64,000 bases of DNA from Phycisphaerales bacterium. Lineage in GTDB: Bacteria > Planctomycetota > Phycisphaerae > Phycisphaerales > UBA1924. The position numbers and the translations under genes were made by a program. Positions 43,410-53,799 of the stretch are shown piece after piece. Position 1 is the first letter of the stretch; each line of letters begins with the position of its first letter. The DNA lies in assembly GCA_029260495.1 (NCBI GenBank), contig JAJDDD010000006.1:248001-312000 (forward strand), in the 5' to 3' direction. The notes beneath the pieces are model-generated. The model was not told the DNA's origin. It searched no databases and worked only from the letters and a program-made list of their open reading frames with translations.

Positions 43410-43426
43410 ATTCACTGAGAGTGAAT
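43410..43426. promoter_or_regulatory. Palindrome upstream of the fibro-slime gene
   Basis: ATTCACT (43410-43416), GAG, AGTGAAT (43420-43426): perfect 7-bp inverted repeat about 108 bp before the start codon. Its left side, TGATTCACTG, recurs exactly at 41189-41198, where it forms a hairpin beyond the other end of the gene. An operator is possible; no regulator is identified. Confidence 0.35.
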
Positions 43427-43582
43427 GCCAGCGGGGAAAAGAGATGAGTTGCGATTCACACAGGCATGCGCCGGTGCGCGAAAAGAGTGTGACGCGCGAA
43501 ACTTGAGAAGAAGGTGGGGCTGGCCGGGCAGTTTGCGCTCGCGTCCGATAGAAGCAGCATCGAAGGCTTGGCGCCTGGGCAA

Positions 43583-44107
43583 CTATGGGACGAAGGCGGC
43601 AATCGTCAGCAGGAGTGCGACGAGAACCGCGAAGCCAAGTTTGAGAATGACAGAGATCGCCCTTCCCTGAGCCGCTGCGACGCCAACGCGACGGGCGTCG
43701 CTCCAGGTTCTTTGGTGGGCAGTTCGTTCAGCCAGGGAGGCAGCCACACCCGCGCCGATGACGCCGCCAATGATCGTGCCGAGAACTGGAATCGGCAGCG
43801 CGAATGTTCCAACGATGGCGCCGACAATCCCGCCGAGAATACTGAGGATCGCCGAGCGACGGGCGCCTCCGGCCCTGGCGGCGCCAGCGCCGGATGCCAC
43901 AAGCTCGATAATCTCAGCGATTGTCGCCAGAACAATCGCGACGCCGATCGTCCACCAACTGAAAGTGCCGCTGCGCCACAGTTCGATGAAGAGCGCGATG
44001 ACGATCATCATCCAGATGCCGGGCATGACGAGGAGAGTCATCGCGACGCCGACCAGGCTTGAAAACAAGATGATAAAGCCGGCGATGATGTAAAGCGTGA
44101 GGTCCAT
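43583..44107 (-). CDS. DUF456 family membrane protein
   Basis: 174 aa from ATG 44107 (MDLTLYIIAGFIILFSS); the frame runs 52 codons further up but that text is not membrane-like. DUF456 layout: an N-terminal helix pair, a short hinge with VMPGIW, then EIIELVASGAGAARAGGARRSA, the family's typical Gly/Ala motif, then GIVGAIVGTFALPIPVLGTI and a final helix. Probably five membrane segments. Function of the family is unknown. 175 bp lie between it and the smc stop on the same strand. Confidence 0.85.
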   Translation of the reverse strand: MDLTLYIIAGFIILFSSLVGVAMTLLVMPGIWMMIVIALFIELWRSGTFSWWTIGVAIVLATIAEIIELVASGAGAARAGGARRSAILSILGGIVGAIVGTFALPIPVLGTIIGGVIGAGVAASLAERTAHQRTWSDARRVGVAAAQGRAISVILKLGFAVLVALLLTIAAFVP

Positions 44108-44264
44108 AACGCGCGAGACTATACCGGAGCCTGTCGAAGTGTGATCGTTATTGGGGAACCGGGCGTATCTCTTGCAGTTGGCAAAGAAAAGACGCCTGAG
44201 TAGGGGAGTGAAGCAGCGAGGGCAATCTTGTTTGGCTTGACAAGCCTGGTGAAGTTGCAGCAAC

Positions 44265-47200
44265 TTATTCTACAACGACAGGGTCGGCGGCTTCGGCACG
44301 CATTTTTGCAAGGCCGTCCCGAAGCGTGGGTTCGGGAAGATCAGAGGGTTGATTCTTCGACTTTGCTGCGGCGGCCGAGTTGTTTTGTGTAGCAACATTA
44401 TTCTTAATGCGGCCATCATCTTCGACATCATCGAGTTTGACACGAACGCGGGTGGAGACACCGCGCTCCTGCATCGTGACGCCGTAGAGCTGATCGACGG
44501 TGGCCATCGTCCGTTTGTGATGCGTGATAATGATGATGTGCGAGTGATCGAGAAGCTGACTGGTGACGGAGCAGAAGCGTGCGATGTTCGCCTCGTCGAG
44601 GGCGGCGTCAACTTCGTCGAGCATGAGGAAGGGCGACGGACGGCTTTTGAAAATCGCCATTAGTAGAGCGACAGCGGTGAGTGTTTTTTCACCGCCGGAG
44701 AGCTGGTCGATTCGGCGCGGTTGTTTACCGGGCGGCTTGGCGCGAACTTCAATGCCTGATTCAAGCCAGTTCACTTCGCCGGTTTCTTCGTCGGGGATGA
44801 GTCGGATTTCTGCGCTGCCTCCGCCGAAGAGCTTGCGGAACATGCCGTCAGCGCCCGCGAATCGCTCGCAGATGCGCTCGAACGTTTCGCGGAAACGTGT
44901 TTCGCTGGCGGTCGCGAGGCGCTCGATGAGGCTCTCAAGATCAGAGCGGGCAGCATCGATGTCGGCGACCTGTTGGATCAGATCCTCATTGCGCGTTTCG
45001 AGCTGGGTTTCCTCTTCGATCGCGTCGAGATTGACAGAGCCCAGCTTCTTGACCTCGCGGCGCAGCTCCTCGGCGCGAGCGGCGGTTTCGTCACGATCAA
45101 TCCGCGCAACATCTCCAGCAGACATCATCGCGCGATACTCGACAAGCTCATCGGCGAGGGGAATGGCGTGCTCTTCAAGAGCGCGCTCTTCGAGGTTTTC
45201 GCGTTTGACCTCGATTTCACGACGGGCGACTTCCAGACTGTGCCAGTCACGCTCGACCTGCGAGGAGCGATCGCGCGCCAGCGTAAGCTGTTCAGCAAGT
45301 TCAGCGGCGCTCTGCTGGGCGCGCTCCAGTTCAACAGCAGCAGCTTGCAAGCGCTGCTCGGCGTCGTCTGCATTCCTTTGAGCTGTTTCGATTTCCGAAG
45401 CGCAGCTTGTAATGGTCGCTTCCTGCTCACTCTTACGTTCGCGCTGGACTGAAAGAATATCTGTCGCGCGGCGGATGTCTGCGTCACTCTGCTCAGCGTC
45501 AAGCTCCAGCCGGCGCAGCTCGCTGCGCACAGATTGGAGTTGGTCCTCCGCCTGGCTGAGCTCAACTTTAAACGTCGTGGCTCGTTCGGTGGCGCTCTCG
45601 AGTTGATCCTGGAGATCAGCCAGTTCCTCTTCGGAGCCCGCAGCGGCCTGGCTGAGCTCTTCATGCAGGCGCAGAAGACTTTCGGCGCGATCGGCCAGCG
45701 TGCGCACTTCTGTATTGATTGTTTCACGCTGCTCAATGATCGCGTCAATATCCTTGCAAAGATACAGACGTTCGCGATCAAAACGGGCGACATCCGATTC
45801 GAGGCGTTCGTGAGCTGCCTGATCACTGACCAACGCTCGCTCTTCAGCGGCGTGCTTCACCCGGAGGTTAGAGAGCGCGCGATCGAGTGCGGCGGCTTCG
45901 GCGTCAACAACGCCAAGTTTCCGGCGCGACTCTGCGATGCGAATATCCAGCGATTCCACTTCAGCGCGTAGTTCAGAAAGCTCAGCGGCGGCGTGAAGCA
46001 GACCTCCCGTAGCGTCGCCGTTCGCAGCGCCTCCAGCGATGATGCGCCCGTCCGGCTCGACAACCTCACCGCGGCGCGTGACGAAACGAACACCGGGAAT
46101 CCCAGCGAGCCTGGTTCGACGCAAGCGCAGGGCGTCGTCTATTTCAGTGACGAGGAGCGTGCGCCCAAGAAGGCGCTCGATGAGCCCGCCTACGCGTGGG
46201 TCTGTTGTGATCAGCGCGAGCGCCGGTTCAGCGTCGGCTGGATCGAGCCCCAGCGCAGATGGATTGAGAGGCGCCGAAGCGCGACCATCAACAAATCCGG
46301 TGAGCGGAAGGAACGCCACGCGACCAGGCAGATCATCAAAAGCGCCGCGCCGGCGCAGTTCATCAATCGACGTGACGACAAGCGATTGCAAATGTTCACC
46401 AAGCGCAGCCTCAATCGCGCCCGCGTGGGCGACATCGGTGTCGATCAACTCCGCGAGCGGCGCGATGACAGGGGTGTAGGGGCCGTGTTCCGCGTCATCA
46501 TCGCGGCGAGTGAGCACTTCGCGCACCGCGTCGCCAAAGCCGGCGCGCGTCTCGATCATTTCGTCAAGCGTAGCGCAACGGCTATCGAGCGCGATTCGCT
46601 GTTGTTCCAGTTTGTTGAGCTGATGCCCCAGACTCTGCTTGCTTGAAAAGAGCGTGTCGGCAGATTGCGATTGAACATCGAGTTTCTGCGCGAGCTGGGT
46701 GACATGTGCAGCCCGCTCTAGGGCCGCGCCCTGAGCTTCAACCAAAGCAGCCGCACTAGCGTCGCGATCCTGCTTGAGCTGCGCCAGACGCTGGTCCAGC
46801 CGCACGTTTTCCGCAGCGATCGAATCAGCGCGCTTGCGGTCAGATTCCACCCGCGCGATCAGTGCGTGGCGCTCGCGATCGATATTGGCGGCGTTGGCGC
46901 GCTGCTCGGCGAGCCGTGAACGACCATCAGCCAGGCGTTGCTGAAGAGCGGTGCGGCTGGCCGCGCTCTCCTCCAGATCGCGATCCGCGTTATCCAGGCG
47001 AGACTGCAAGGCGTCAATGCGCTGTGTGTACTCGGCTGCTGTCTGCGCCAGGCGTTGTGCTTTGGTTTCAGTTTCCGTGAGGCGTGAAAGCTCAACTTTA
47101 ATAAGCTCAGCTGTCTGGATGAGGCTCGCTTCGGTCATGCGCTGGCGTTCAGCCGCGCCCTGCGCAATGTGTTGGGCGGAGGTTTTCTCTCGCTCCAGCT

Positions 47201-48176
47201 CGCGCTCGCATTGAATCAGGTCGTGACGGGTGAGCTCCGCCTGCTGCTTGGCTTCTTCAAGTGATTCAAGCGCAGCCGCAGATTGCTCGCGGGCGCTGGT
47301 AAGCTCATGCAGTCGCGATGTCAGGCCGTCCAGCCGGGCCCGCAGATCGTCGTATTCATCGAAGGCGAGCGCCATGCGCGATCCGCGCAGCTCGACATCC
47401 AGCTCCTTGAACCGACGAGCCTTGGTCGCCTGAGAGCGCACAATGCGCAGACGCCGCTCCGTGGACTGAAGTTGCTCGCGGATGCGAATCAGATTGTTCT
47501 CGGTGCGCTCGAGTTTGCGCTGCGCTTCAATCCGGCGGGCTTTGAACTTGGAAACGCCGGCCGCCTCTTCAAAGATGCCGCGCCGGTCGATTGGGGACGC
47601 GATGAGCATCGCATCGACCTTCCCCTGCTCGATGATGGAGTAGGCGTCCGCCCCGACTCCCGTGTCCAGGAAGAGTTCGCGGATGTCGCGCAGGCGCGCC
47701 TTCTTGGAGTTGATGAGATACTGGCTGTTCCCATCGCGGTAGAGCCGGCGTTCGACATCAACAGTATCGGTGTCGATAGGCAAGGCGCGGCGCCGACCGG
47801 CGCGATTAATGATGCCCTCACCTTCGTCTGAATCGGTGTTATCGTCAGCGGAGGTTGGGTGTTCTTCGAGGCCGGATTCCTCTGCCAGTCGGGCAAGGTC
47901 CGCTTCGGTGAGCAGGGGGTTGTCGAAGGTCAGCGTCACGCTCGCCAGGCCGGCGGGTTTGCGGCCGGCGCTCCCTGCAAAAATCACATCCGCCATCTCC
48001 TTGGAGCGGAGCGATTTCGCCGAGCGCTCGCCGAGCACCCACTTGATCGCGTCAACGACGTTGGACTTCCCGCAGCCATTGGGCCCGACAATGCCGGTGA
48101 TGGGCGCGTCGAAGGTGAACTCGGTCTTGTCCGCGAAGGACTTGAACCCGACGAGTGTGAGTTTGGCTAGGCGCAT
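44265..48176 (-). CDS. smc: Chromosome segregation SMC protein
   Basis: 1303 aa from ATG 48176 ([14 protein letters not shown]); ATG 48194 would add six residues. It compacts and separates sister chromosomes, normally with ScpA and ScpB, which are not here. Walker A is [20 protein letters not shown]; the long coiled coil is split by a hinge near residues 520-670 ([20 protein letters not shown]). The C-terminal ABC part has the signature [20 protein letters not shown] and Walker [18 protein letters not shown] tail of about 75 residues beyond the ATPase is Asn/Asp/Ala-rich and looks disordered, which makes the protein longer than the usual 1150-1200 aa. Confidence 0.96.
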   Translation of the reverse strand: MRLAKLTLVGFKSFADKTEFTFDAPITGIVGPNGCGKSNVVDAIKWVLGERSAKSLRSKEMADVIFAGSAGRKPAGLASVTLTFDNPLLTEADLARLAEESGLEEHPTSADDNTDSDEGEGIINRAGRRRALPIDTDTVDVERRLYRDGNSQYLINSKKARLRDIRELFLDTGVGADAYSIIEQGKVDAMLIASPIDRRGIFEEAAGVSKFKARRIEAQRKLERTENNLIRIREQLQSTERRLRIVRSQATKARRFKELDVELRGSRMALAFDEYDDLRARLDGLTSRLHELTSAREQSAAALESLEEAKQQAELTRHDLIQCERELEREKTSAQHIAQGAAERQRMTEASLIQTAELIKVELSRLTETETKAQRLAQTAAEYTQRIDALQSRLDNADRDLEESAASRTALQQRLADGRSRLAEQRANAANIDRERHALIARVESDRKRADSIAAENVRLDQRLAQLKQDRDASAAALVEAQGAALERAAHVTQLAQKLDVQSQSADTLFSSKQSLGHQLNKLEQQRIALDSRCATLDEMIETRAGFGDAVREVLTRRDDDAEHGPYTPVIAPLAELIDTDVAHAGAIEAALGEHLQSLVVTSIDELRRRGAFDDLPGRVAFLPLTGFVDGRASAPLNPSALGLDPADAEPALALITTDPRVGGLIERLLGRTLLVTEIDDALRLRRTRLAGIPGVRFVTRRGEVVEPDGRIIAGGAANGDATGGLLHAAAELSELRAEVESLDIRIAESRRKLGVVDAEAAALDRALSNLRVKHAAEERALVSDQAAHERLESDVARFDRERLYLCKDIDAIIEQRETINTEVRTLADRAESLLRLHEELSQAAAGSEEELADLQDQLESATERATTFKVELSQAEDQLQSVRSELRRLELDAEQSDADIRRATDILSVQRERKSEQEATITSCASEIETAQRNADDAEQRLQAAAVELERAQQSAAELAEQLTLARDRSSQVERDWHSLEVARREIEVKRENLEERALEEHAIPLADELVEYRAMMSAGDVARIDRDETAARAEELRREVKKLGSVNLDAIEEETQLETRNEDLIQQVADIDAARSDLESLIERLATASETRFRETFERICERFAGADGMFRKLFGGGSAEIRLIPDEETGEVNWLESGIEVRAKPPGKQPRRIDQLSGGEKTLTAVALLMAIFKSRPSPFLMLDEVDAALDEANIARFCSVTSQLLDHSHIIIITHHKRTMATVDQLYGVTMQERGVSTRVRVKLDDVEDDGRIKNNVATQNNSAAAAKSKNQPSDLPEPTLRDGLAKMRAEAADPVVVE

Positions 48177-48206
48177 CAGGCGATCGACCTCCATGTCGCT
48201 GACAGG

Positions 48207-48231
48207 CGCCGGGTCTTTCGTTCACCCGGCG
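48207..48231 (-). other. Leader hairpin upstream of smc
   Basis: CGCCGGGT (48207-48214), 9-nt loop, ACCCGGCG (48224-48231), a perfect 8-bp stem about 31 nt before the smc start on the minus strand. It is not followed by a T run on either strand, so it is not a normal terminator. It may shape the smc leader; no function is shown. Confidence 0.4.
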
Positions 48232-48374
48232 ATATTCGATGCGGGACAGGCGCCCTCCATGGCGCGGGATCAACTTTACCGTCTTGACCAGCCAGCGGCG
48301 CTGCAGGCACAAACCGCCGGCCTTGGGCGCGGTGAATGCCGGCCAGCCGGAGCGGCGGAAAAGAAACGCATTCA

Positions 48375-50297
48375 TTATTTCGGCTTGGAGAGCCTTGGAA
48401 CAGGAACAACATAGCTCTTGGGTTTCTCGGGCTCGCTGTCCGTGCTCTGGCCCTCGGGGTCGCCTTCCTCCACCTGGGTTTCGTCAGTCGGGCGATCGGA
48501 GTCGGAAGACTGCTCGTCGGCGCCGTCATCTGAGAACTCGGGCCGCTCCTCGATCGCCTGATCGGTGATGGATCGTAGGAGCTCAGCGGCGAGCTTGTCC
48601 TGCTCAGCGACGAACTGGGCGTTCATTCCGTCATTCTTCCAGATTTCGTGCAAGGCGCCGACAACCTGTGAATAGGTCAAGTTCAGGCCCGGCGCGGGGC
48701 TCTCCGGCGTCTGCTTGTGCGCCAGGAACTCGATGAACTCCACGAGATCCGGGGAGACGGTCGCCTGCGTGCTCTCGCCTGAAACATGATCGAGGTAGTA
48801 GACGCGGAGTGGATCCTGATCGGAGTCAGCCGAGAGGATGAGCCGATCGGACCAGCCGAATACGAGCGTGGGGCGGTTGATGTGCGCGTCGCCGAAGACA
48901 GCGATGCGCGGGTCATCCTGCTGTGTCACATAGATCAGGGGCTTGGTTGAAGGGAGTGAATCGAAGACGAATTTGTCGAAAAAGACACGACGATCGAGCA
49001 GCGGATCAGCGCGGGCGACGAGCGCTTCGTAAGCCGCGATTCGCACCTCGATCGCGTCATCATCGGCTAACTCGCGCAGAGTGAGGTTGATTTGCGGATC
49101 GGACCCGGCGTCGCCGAGGAGTTCGATCGCAGCGACGCGAATCGCGGCGGCGCCGTTCTGGGCCAGGCTCATGAGCTCCGCTGTGGTCAGGGCGTCGCCG
49201 AGCGCCGCGCCGGCGCGAAGGGCGGCGAGACGCGGGAGGATGTCCGGCGAGTCATAGAGATTGCGCATCATCGGAATCGCCGTCTTGCCGATCGATTGAA
49301 GACGCCAACTCAACTCTGAGGCGTATTCAGGCTGTTCTTTGAGCGCGGTCGCGTAACGATGGGCCCACTCCTCAGGAAAACTCCGTTGGATGCGGGCAGC
49401 GAGGAGAAGCTGGACAAAGTCCTCCAGGTTGTCGCGATATTGTTGCGGCGGCGTAATCTCAATGAGTTCTTCATTGACGCCCCGGGCCGTCGGCTCGCGA
49501 TCCCCCGGTGCTTGCGGGAACTGCGTGTTGATCGCGGAGACAATCAAGCGGGCCCGCGCATGAGACGGACTATCAAGCACAAGCGTCAGTTGTCTTGCTT
49601 CAGTGACGACAGCGCCGGAGAGCACCCGGCCGATCCTCCGGTTGATGTCATCTGTGCCGTCCTGAGCGGGATCTGCGAAGGGATTGATGAAGATATCCCC
49701 ACGCGCCTGCGCAATCACGCGCGTGTCAGGAGCGCCGGGGCGCAGCAGGCCGGCGCGCATGTCAGCCGTCCACAAACGCCCGCCTTCAAGGCTGGTTGTC
49801 GCCGTTCCAGGCAGCGCAGTGACGAGGACATCATGAGTTGTTCCGACGGGCGCCCCCGGGGGAATGGCGGCCTGCGCGAGAACCACGGCAGTGTTGAGGT
49901 CTGAAAGAAGCTGGGAGGGTGAAACTGCTTCAAGCCCCCGGCCCTCGCGCCCGACGCCTCGGCGCGTCATCTCCCGCTCAAGAATCGCGCGAACAGATGG
50001 CGGAATGTCTGCGCTTCCTGTGCCATTGAGTCCGACGACAAGTCCGTATCCGGAGACGAGCAGAAACTCCTCCCCGCGAAGGAGCGTTTCGGCCCCGACT
50101 GTCCCGCGCAGGATGGCGGGCGTATCGCGAAGTGTCGCCTCGGGCAGGCGCGGTCGCGGCGTGCGCGGCGGGCCGCCGGGGAAGCAGCCCGAGAGCAGCG
50201 TGACGCCAGCCACCAGCGAGCAGCAGACCAGTGCACACGAAGAGTGGCGACGAGGGCGTCGGTGTTTGGAACAGATGTGTATTCGTGAAGAACCCAT
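48375..50297 (-). CDS. FlgI-like lipoprotein with HEAT-like repeats
   Basis: 640 aa from ATG 50297, supported by AGGA about 6 nt upstream. The signal ends in a clear lipobox LLSGC with Cys38, whereas true FlgI has an ordinary signal peptide. Residues about 65-300 resemble flagellar P-ring FlgI: LLVSGYGLVVGLNGTGSADI, then DLNTAVVLAQAAIPPGAPVG and ALPGTATTSLEGGRLWTADM. After that come HEAT-like helices (about 330-450: PRLAALRAGAALGD, AAIRVAAIELLGDAG, VRIAAYEALVA), a beta-rich part, and an acidic disordered tail. No other flagellar gene is in the window. It follows the HTH membrane protein by 7 bp and precedes smc. Confidence 0.8.
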   Translation of the reverse strand: MGSSRIHICSKHRRPRRHSSCALVCCSLVAGVTLLSGCFPGGPPRTPRPRLPEATLRDTPAILRGTVGAETLLRGEEFLLVSGYGLVVGLNGTGSADIPPSVRAILEREMTRRGVGREGRGLEAVSPSQLLSDLNTAVVLAQAAIPPGAPVGTTHDVLVTALPGTATTSLEGGRLWTADMRAGLLRPGAPDTRVIAQARGDIFINPFADPAQDGTDDINRRIGRVLSGAVVTEARQLTLVLDSPSHARARLIVSAINTQFPQAPGDREPTARGVNEELIEITPPQQYRDNLEDFVQLLLAARIQRSFPEEWAHRYATALKEQPEYASELSWRLQSIGKTAIPMMRNLYDSPDILPRLAALRAGAALGDALTTAELMSLAQNGAAAIRVAAIELLGDAGSDPQINLTLRELADDDAIEVRIAAYEALVARADPLLDRRVFFDKFVFDSLPSTKPLIYVTQQDDPRIAVFGDAHINRPTLVFGWSDRLILSADSDQDPLRVYYLDHVSGESTQATVSPDLVEFIEFLAHKQTPESPAPGLNLTYSQVVGALHEIWKNDGMNAQFVAEQDKLAAELLRSITDQAIEERPEFSDDGADEQSSDSDRPTDETQVEEGDPEGQSTDSEPEKPKSYVVPVPRLSKPK

Positions 50298-50304
50298 GAG
50301 AGTC

Positions 50305-51300
50305 CTAGCTGCGCTTGCCAAGGACGAGGCCGACAATCCCAGCGACGACAGTGAATCCCGCCAGCGCGCCAATGACGACCATAAAATTGTCAGCGATCAC
50401 CGAGGTCAGCCCGTCAAGTGGCGCATTGACAAGGAACGTGAGCATATAAACCAGCCCCAATACCAGCGCAAGAATGGCCGCGAGGCTGAGCCCCGCGGTC
50501 AGCCCGCTGCCGGCCCCGTCATAGGGCTCTGCCATCACCATCCCGCCAGCCATCACAGCCGGCGCCGCGACACCGAACGCCTCCGCGCTTGTCGAACTCT
50601 CAAAAAGGGCTGAACCGCCGGAACTGCTGGCGGGCGTTGGCTCATCGTCCGCAAGCTCTTCAAGAAAATCGACCGCGCCCAGCGATGTGTCATCAGATTC
50701 GCGCGTCAAATCAAGCAGCCCCGACCCCGAGCCCACGGGATCGAGCATGAGATCGTCGTCAACTCCTTCGGTCACAAGCGTCGCTGCAGCAGGGTCAGCG
50801 TCGTCAAGATCATCCGCATCGAAAATGCTGATCCCCGATTTCCCCTTGGAGTCGCCCAGCGACAGCCCCGAGCCCATCCCCAAACCGCTCCCCGTGCCCG
50901 AAGCCCCAGCAAGATCGAGCGCCTCACCCGAAAACGATCCACTCTCCAGCGACAGTTCACCACTCCCACTCTCGAAGCTGATGTCACTCCCGATATCAGC
51001 TCCCGAGGCTGAGCCGGCGCTTGAATCGATCTCCGCATCGTCCATGGGAAACGCCGAACCTCCGGCGGAGTCGGCCAGTGTGATGGAGTCATCAAGCTCC
51101 CCAGCCAGCGGGATCATGCTGCTCATCTCCGGGTCGCCAGCTCCTTCAGCCAGCAAATTCACCTGGTCAACTTTGAACATCAGCTTGTCGCGATCGCGGA
51201 ACTCCTGAATGCGCCCCGAAGAGGCCATCTCCCGCACATCATCCTCAGACTTGCTGAGTTTCTGAGCAGCTTCCTCGAGCGTGTAAAACATCTTGGCCAT
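50305..51300 (-). CDS. Membrane-tethered excisionase-type helix-turn-helix protein
   Basis: 331 aa from ATG 51300, GGAG about 10 nt upstream. Residues 1-52 form an excisionase/MerR-type HTH of the kind used to bind DNA (MFYTLEEAAQKLSKSEDDV, then LMFKVDQVNLLAEG). Residues about 60-260 are an acidic Ser/Gly/Asp-rich linker that looks disordered. Two membrane helices end the protein (SLAAILALVLGLVYMLTFLV and a second near 305-328, FMVVIGALAGFTVVAGIVGL). A DNA- or protein-binding head on a long tether to the membrane is the visible plan. It starts the operon with the FlgI-like lipoprotein. Confidence 0.75.
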   Translation of the reverse strand: MAKMFYTLEEAAQKLSKSEDDVREMASSGRIQEFRDRDKLMFKVDQVNLLAEGAGDPEMSSMIPLAGELDDSITLADSAGGSAFPMDDAEIDSSAGSASGADIGSDISFESGSGELSLESGSFSGEALDLAGASGTGSGLGMGSGLSLGDSKGKSGISIFDADDLDDADPAAATLVTEGVDDDLMLDPVGSGSGLLDLTRESDDTSLGAVDFLEELADDEPTPASSSGGSALFESSTSAEAFGVAAPAVMAGGMVMAEPYDGAGSGLTAGLSLAAILALVLGLVYMLTFLVNAPLDGLTSVIADNFMVVIGALAGFTVVAGIVGLVLGKRS

Positions 51301-51488
51301 CGATCAGGCTCCGCGTGGGGGGCCGCCCAGGCGCCAGCAGGCGCCGAACGGTGAGACATTGGGTGTAAGAAGTAAGGAACGCTATCGCGCGCCACTATGA
51401 CGAGCAACCCCGAACCCGTCAGTCTTTACTATTCGGACGCCCGGCGGCCCGGTTCCCGCAGGCCAGCCAGGATCAATCGGATGCGCAC

Positions 51489-51521
51489 AAAAAACCCGCA
51501 GGCGAACCGTTCGCCTGCGGG
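51489..51521 (-). terminator. Strong rho-independent terminator of the S9 peptidase operon
   Basis: On the minus strand the 12-bp stem CCCGCAGGCGAA / TTCGCCTGCGGG (51495-51506 / 51510-51521, 3-nt loop) is followed by TTTTTT (plus-strand A run 51489-51494). It lies 35 bp past the S9 stop. Confidence 0.93.
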
Positions 51522-51555
51522 TGTTGGGGTTTCATAAGGCTATCTGCCGGCCTGT

Positions 51556-53667
51556 TCAGGGCCGCGAGGCGTCCGCCAGACCCGGAACCAGCGCCGCTCC
51601 TTCCGGAACCGTGATCGACGAGCCTTCAAAATCCTCATCAATCGGCTGGTAGCGTCCGCCCAAATGCTCGGCGAGGAAGGCCTCGGAGACGGCGAAAAAC
51701 GAAATATTATTCTCCGGCCGGGCAAAACCGTGCCCCTCATCAGGGAATAGCACATAGGTGACGGGGATGCTCTTCTTCTGCATCGCGTTCACAATCTGAT
51801 CAGACTCCGCCTGCTTGACGCGCGGATCGTTCGCTCCCTGACCGATCAACAGCGGCTTGGTGATCGCGTCCACGCGGGTGATCGGCGACCTCGCCATCAG
51901 CGCCGCCCGGCCTTCTTCTGTTGAATGATCGCCCACACGCTTGCGGAAAATCTCAGCAAACGAACGCCAGTACGGCGGAATCGACTCAAAGAGCGTCACG
52001 ATGTTCGACGGGCCGACGATATCCACCCCCGCGGCAAACTTGTCCGGCGTGAACGTCAGCCCCACAAGCGTCGCGTACCCGCCATAGCTCCCGCCCATAA
52101 TCGCGACTCGATCAGGATCCGCAATATTCTCAGCGATCGCCCAGTCAACGGCGTCGATGAGGTCGTCGTGCATCTTGCCAGCCCATTCCATGTCGCCGGC
52201 GTTGGTGAAGTTCTTGCCAAACCCAGTGGAGCCGCGGAAGTTCACACTGAGCACCGCATATCCGCGATTGGCGAGCAGTTGATGCAGCGAGTTGTAGCCC
52301 CAGGTGTCCCGGGCCCAGGGGCCGCCATGAACAAGCAAAACCATCGGCTGCGGCGCATCGGGGCGGGCGTCGTTGTCGCTGTCCGTCCAGACCGGGAGCG
52401 TCAGGTAGCTCACAAGATCAAGATTGTCGCGCGCCTGAATGACAACCGGGTGCATCTTCGCAAGCTGCACACCTTCAAGCTCCGGGCGATTGGTGAAGAG
52501 GAAGTTCACCTTGGAGGAATCCCGATCGTAGTGGTAGTACTGAACCGGGCCGTCATCCTTCACATAGACAACAATCCAGTCCGAGTCGTCCAGCGAGCGG
52601 CTGGAGATGATCATCTCGCCATCTTCGACAGCCCGAAGTTTTCTGAAATCACCGCGGATCGAAGGATCAAGAATCTGCCAGTCACTCTTGAGATAGTTGA
52701 AGTTCACCGCCTGAATGGTGTATTCGGTCGGGTGTGACAGAACGCCGGAAACATCAGCCTTGGCATGCTCAGCGACAATGTGCGAGTCGCCCGTCTCAAG
52801 GTTGATCGCGCGCAGCGCGCCGGTGTTTCGATCCCGGCTGTCGAGCATGTAAAATACATTTCCCGTCTTGTTGAAGCCCGCCGGCCCGGTGGTGAGCGAG
52901 TCATCACTGGGAATGTGCGTGAACTCACTCCATTCGCCATCTTTGTTTTTCTTGTGGAGGCTCGCGGACGCATCCTGATTGAAGGTCTGAATGAAGCGGA
53001 CGTTGTAGTGATCATCGCTGACTATCCCCGCGACGAAGCCGCCGTTGAGCTGGCCGGGGTTTTCCTGCACCAGTTTCATGTCGCCGGTGTGGATGTTGAT
53101 GCGGTAGAGGTCGTGAAACTGCGGATTGCGGTTGTTCAGCCCGACCAGGATTTCATCGGGATGATGATGCGAAACCTGGTTGATCTGCGCTGTGGGCTTG
53201 AGGTTCTTGCCCGTGTTGGGATCCTTCATGGGCTCGCCATCTGGGCCGGGGATGGTGTCCTGCGTCGTCAGGCGCTTCTCCTTGCCCGTGGTTAGCTCAA
53301 CGGAGAAGAGCTGCCAGTCTTCATCGCCGCCGACATCTTGCAGGAAGAGGATGTGCTCACTGTCAAACGCCCAGAAATATCTGCGAACACCGCGCACCGC
53401 ATCGTGCGTGACCGCGGTCGCTGCGTCCGGGTCTGCGATGGGCGCCACCCAGACATTGAGCACGCCGTCAACCGGCGCAAGAAAAGAAAGATGTTTGCCG
53501 TCCGGGCTGATTTGAGCGCTGGCGCGTTCAGGATTGCCGAACAACACATCGCGCTCGATTAGCGGAACGTCCGATCGAACCTGCGCATGGGCCGCGGCGG
53601 AAAACGCCACCAAACCCGTCACGGCGAACGCAGCCGATGCGATGATTGTGAGATGTCGATGATTCAT
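51556..53667 (-). CDS. Exported S9 family prolyl-oligopeptidase-type peptidase
   Basis: 703 aa from ATG 53667, AGGAGA about 10 nt upstream. Signal peptide about 1-29 (ending SAAAHAQ), so it acts outside the cytoplasm. The N-terminal two-thirds is a beta-propeller with repeated SPDGKHLSFLAPVDG-like and ISSRSLDDSDWIVVYVKDDG units. The C-terminal alpha/beta hydrolase domain has nucleophile Ser in IMGGSYGGYATLVGL, Asp in IGQGANDPRV and His in FPDEGHGFARPEN. Typical length for acylaminoacyl-peptidase-like S9C enzymes. Substrate unknown. Preceded by the ftsQ-region membrane protein after 132 bp. Confidence 0.93.
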   Translation of the reverse strand: MNHRHLTIIASAAFAVTGLVAFSAAAHAQVRSDVPLIERDVLFGNPERASAQISPDGKHLSFLAPVDGVLNVWVAPIADPDAATAVTHDAVRGVRRYFWAFDSEHILFLQDVGGDEDWQLFSVELTTGKEKRLTTQDTIPGPDGEPMKDPNTGKNLKPTAQINQVSHHHPDEILVGLNNRNPQFHDLYRINIHTGDMKLVQENPGQLNGGFVAGIVSDDHYNVRFIQTFNQDASASLHKKNKDGEWSEFTHIPSDDSLTTGPAGFNKTGNVFYMLDSRDRNTGALRAINLETGDSHIVAEHAKADVSGVLSHPTEYTIQAVNFNYLKSDWQILDPSIRGDFRKLRAVEDGEMIISSRSLDDSDWIVVYVKDDGPVQYYHYDRDSSKVNFLFTNRPELEGVQLAKMHPVVIQARDNLDLVSYLTLPVWTDSDNDARPDAPQPMVLLVHGGPWARDTWGYNSLHQLLANRGYAVLSVNFRGSTGFGKNFTNAGDMEWAGKMHDDLIDAVDWAIAENIADPDRVAIMGGSYGGYATLVGLTFTPDKFAAGVDIVGPSNIVTLFESIPPYWRSFAEIFRKRVGDHSTEEGRAALMARSPITRVDAITKPLLIGQGANDPRVKQAESDQIVNAMQKKSIPVTYVLFPDEGHGFARPENNISFFAVSEAFLAEHLGGRYQPIDEDFEGSSITVPEGAALVPGLADASRP

Positions 53668-53799
53668 ATCTGAAATATCTCCTGGAGTGAGTTGGTCAAC
53701 CACAAGGCCTATTCCCCGATGACCTGTTGTACCGGAGTGGGGCTCGTTGGATGAGGGTTGGGGCGGCGACACAGAGTATTGGGGAGCTGGAGGCTGTTT

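Noticed and set aside
44230-44247. GGCTT-GAC-AAGCC repeat near the smc stop as a terminator
   Set aside because: Five-bp stem without a T run on either strand.
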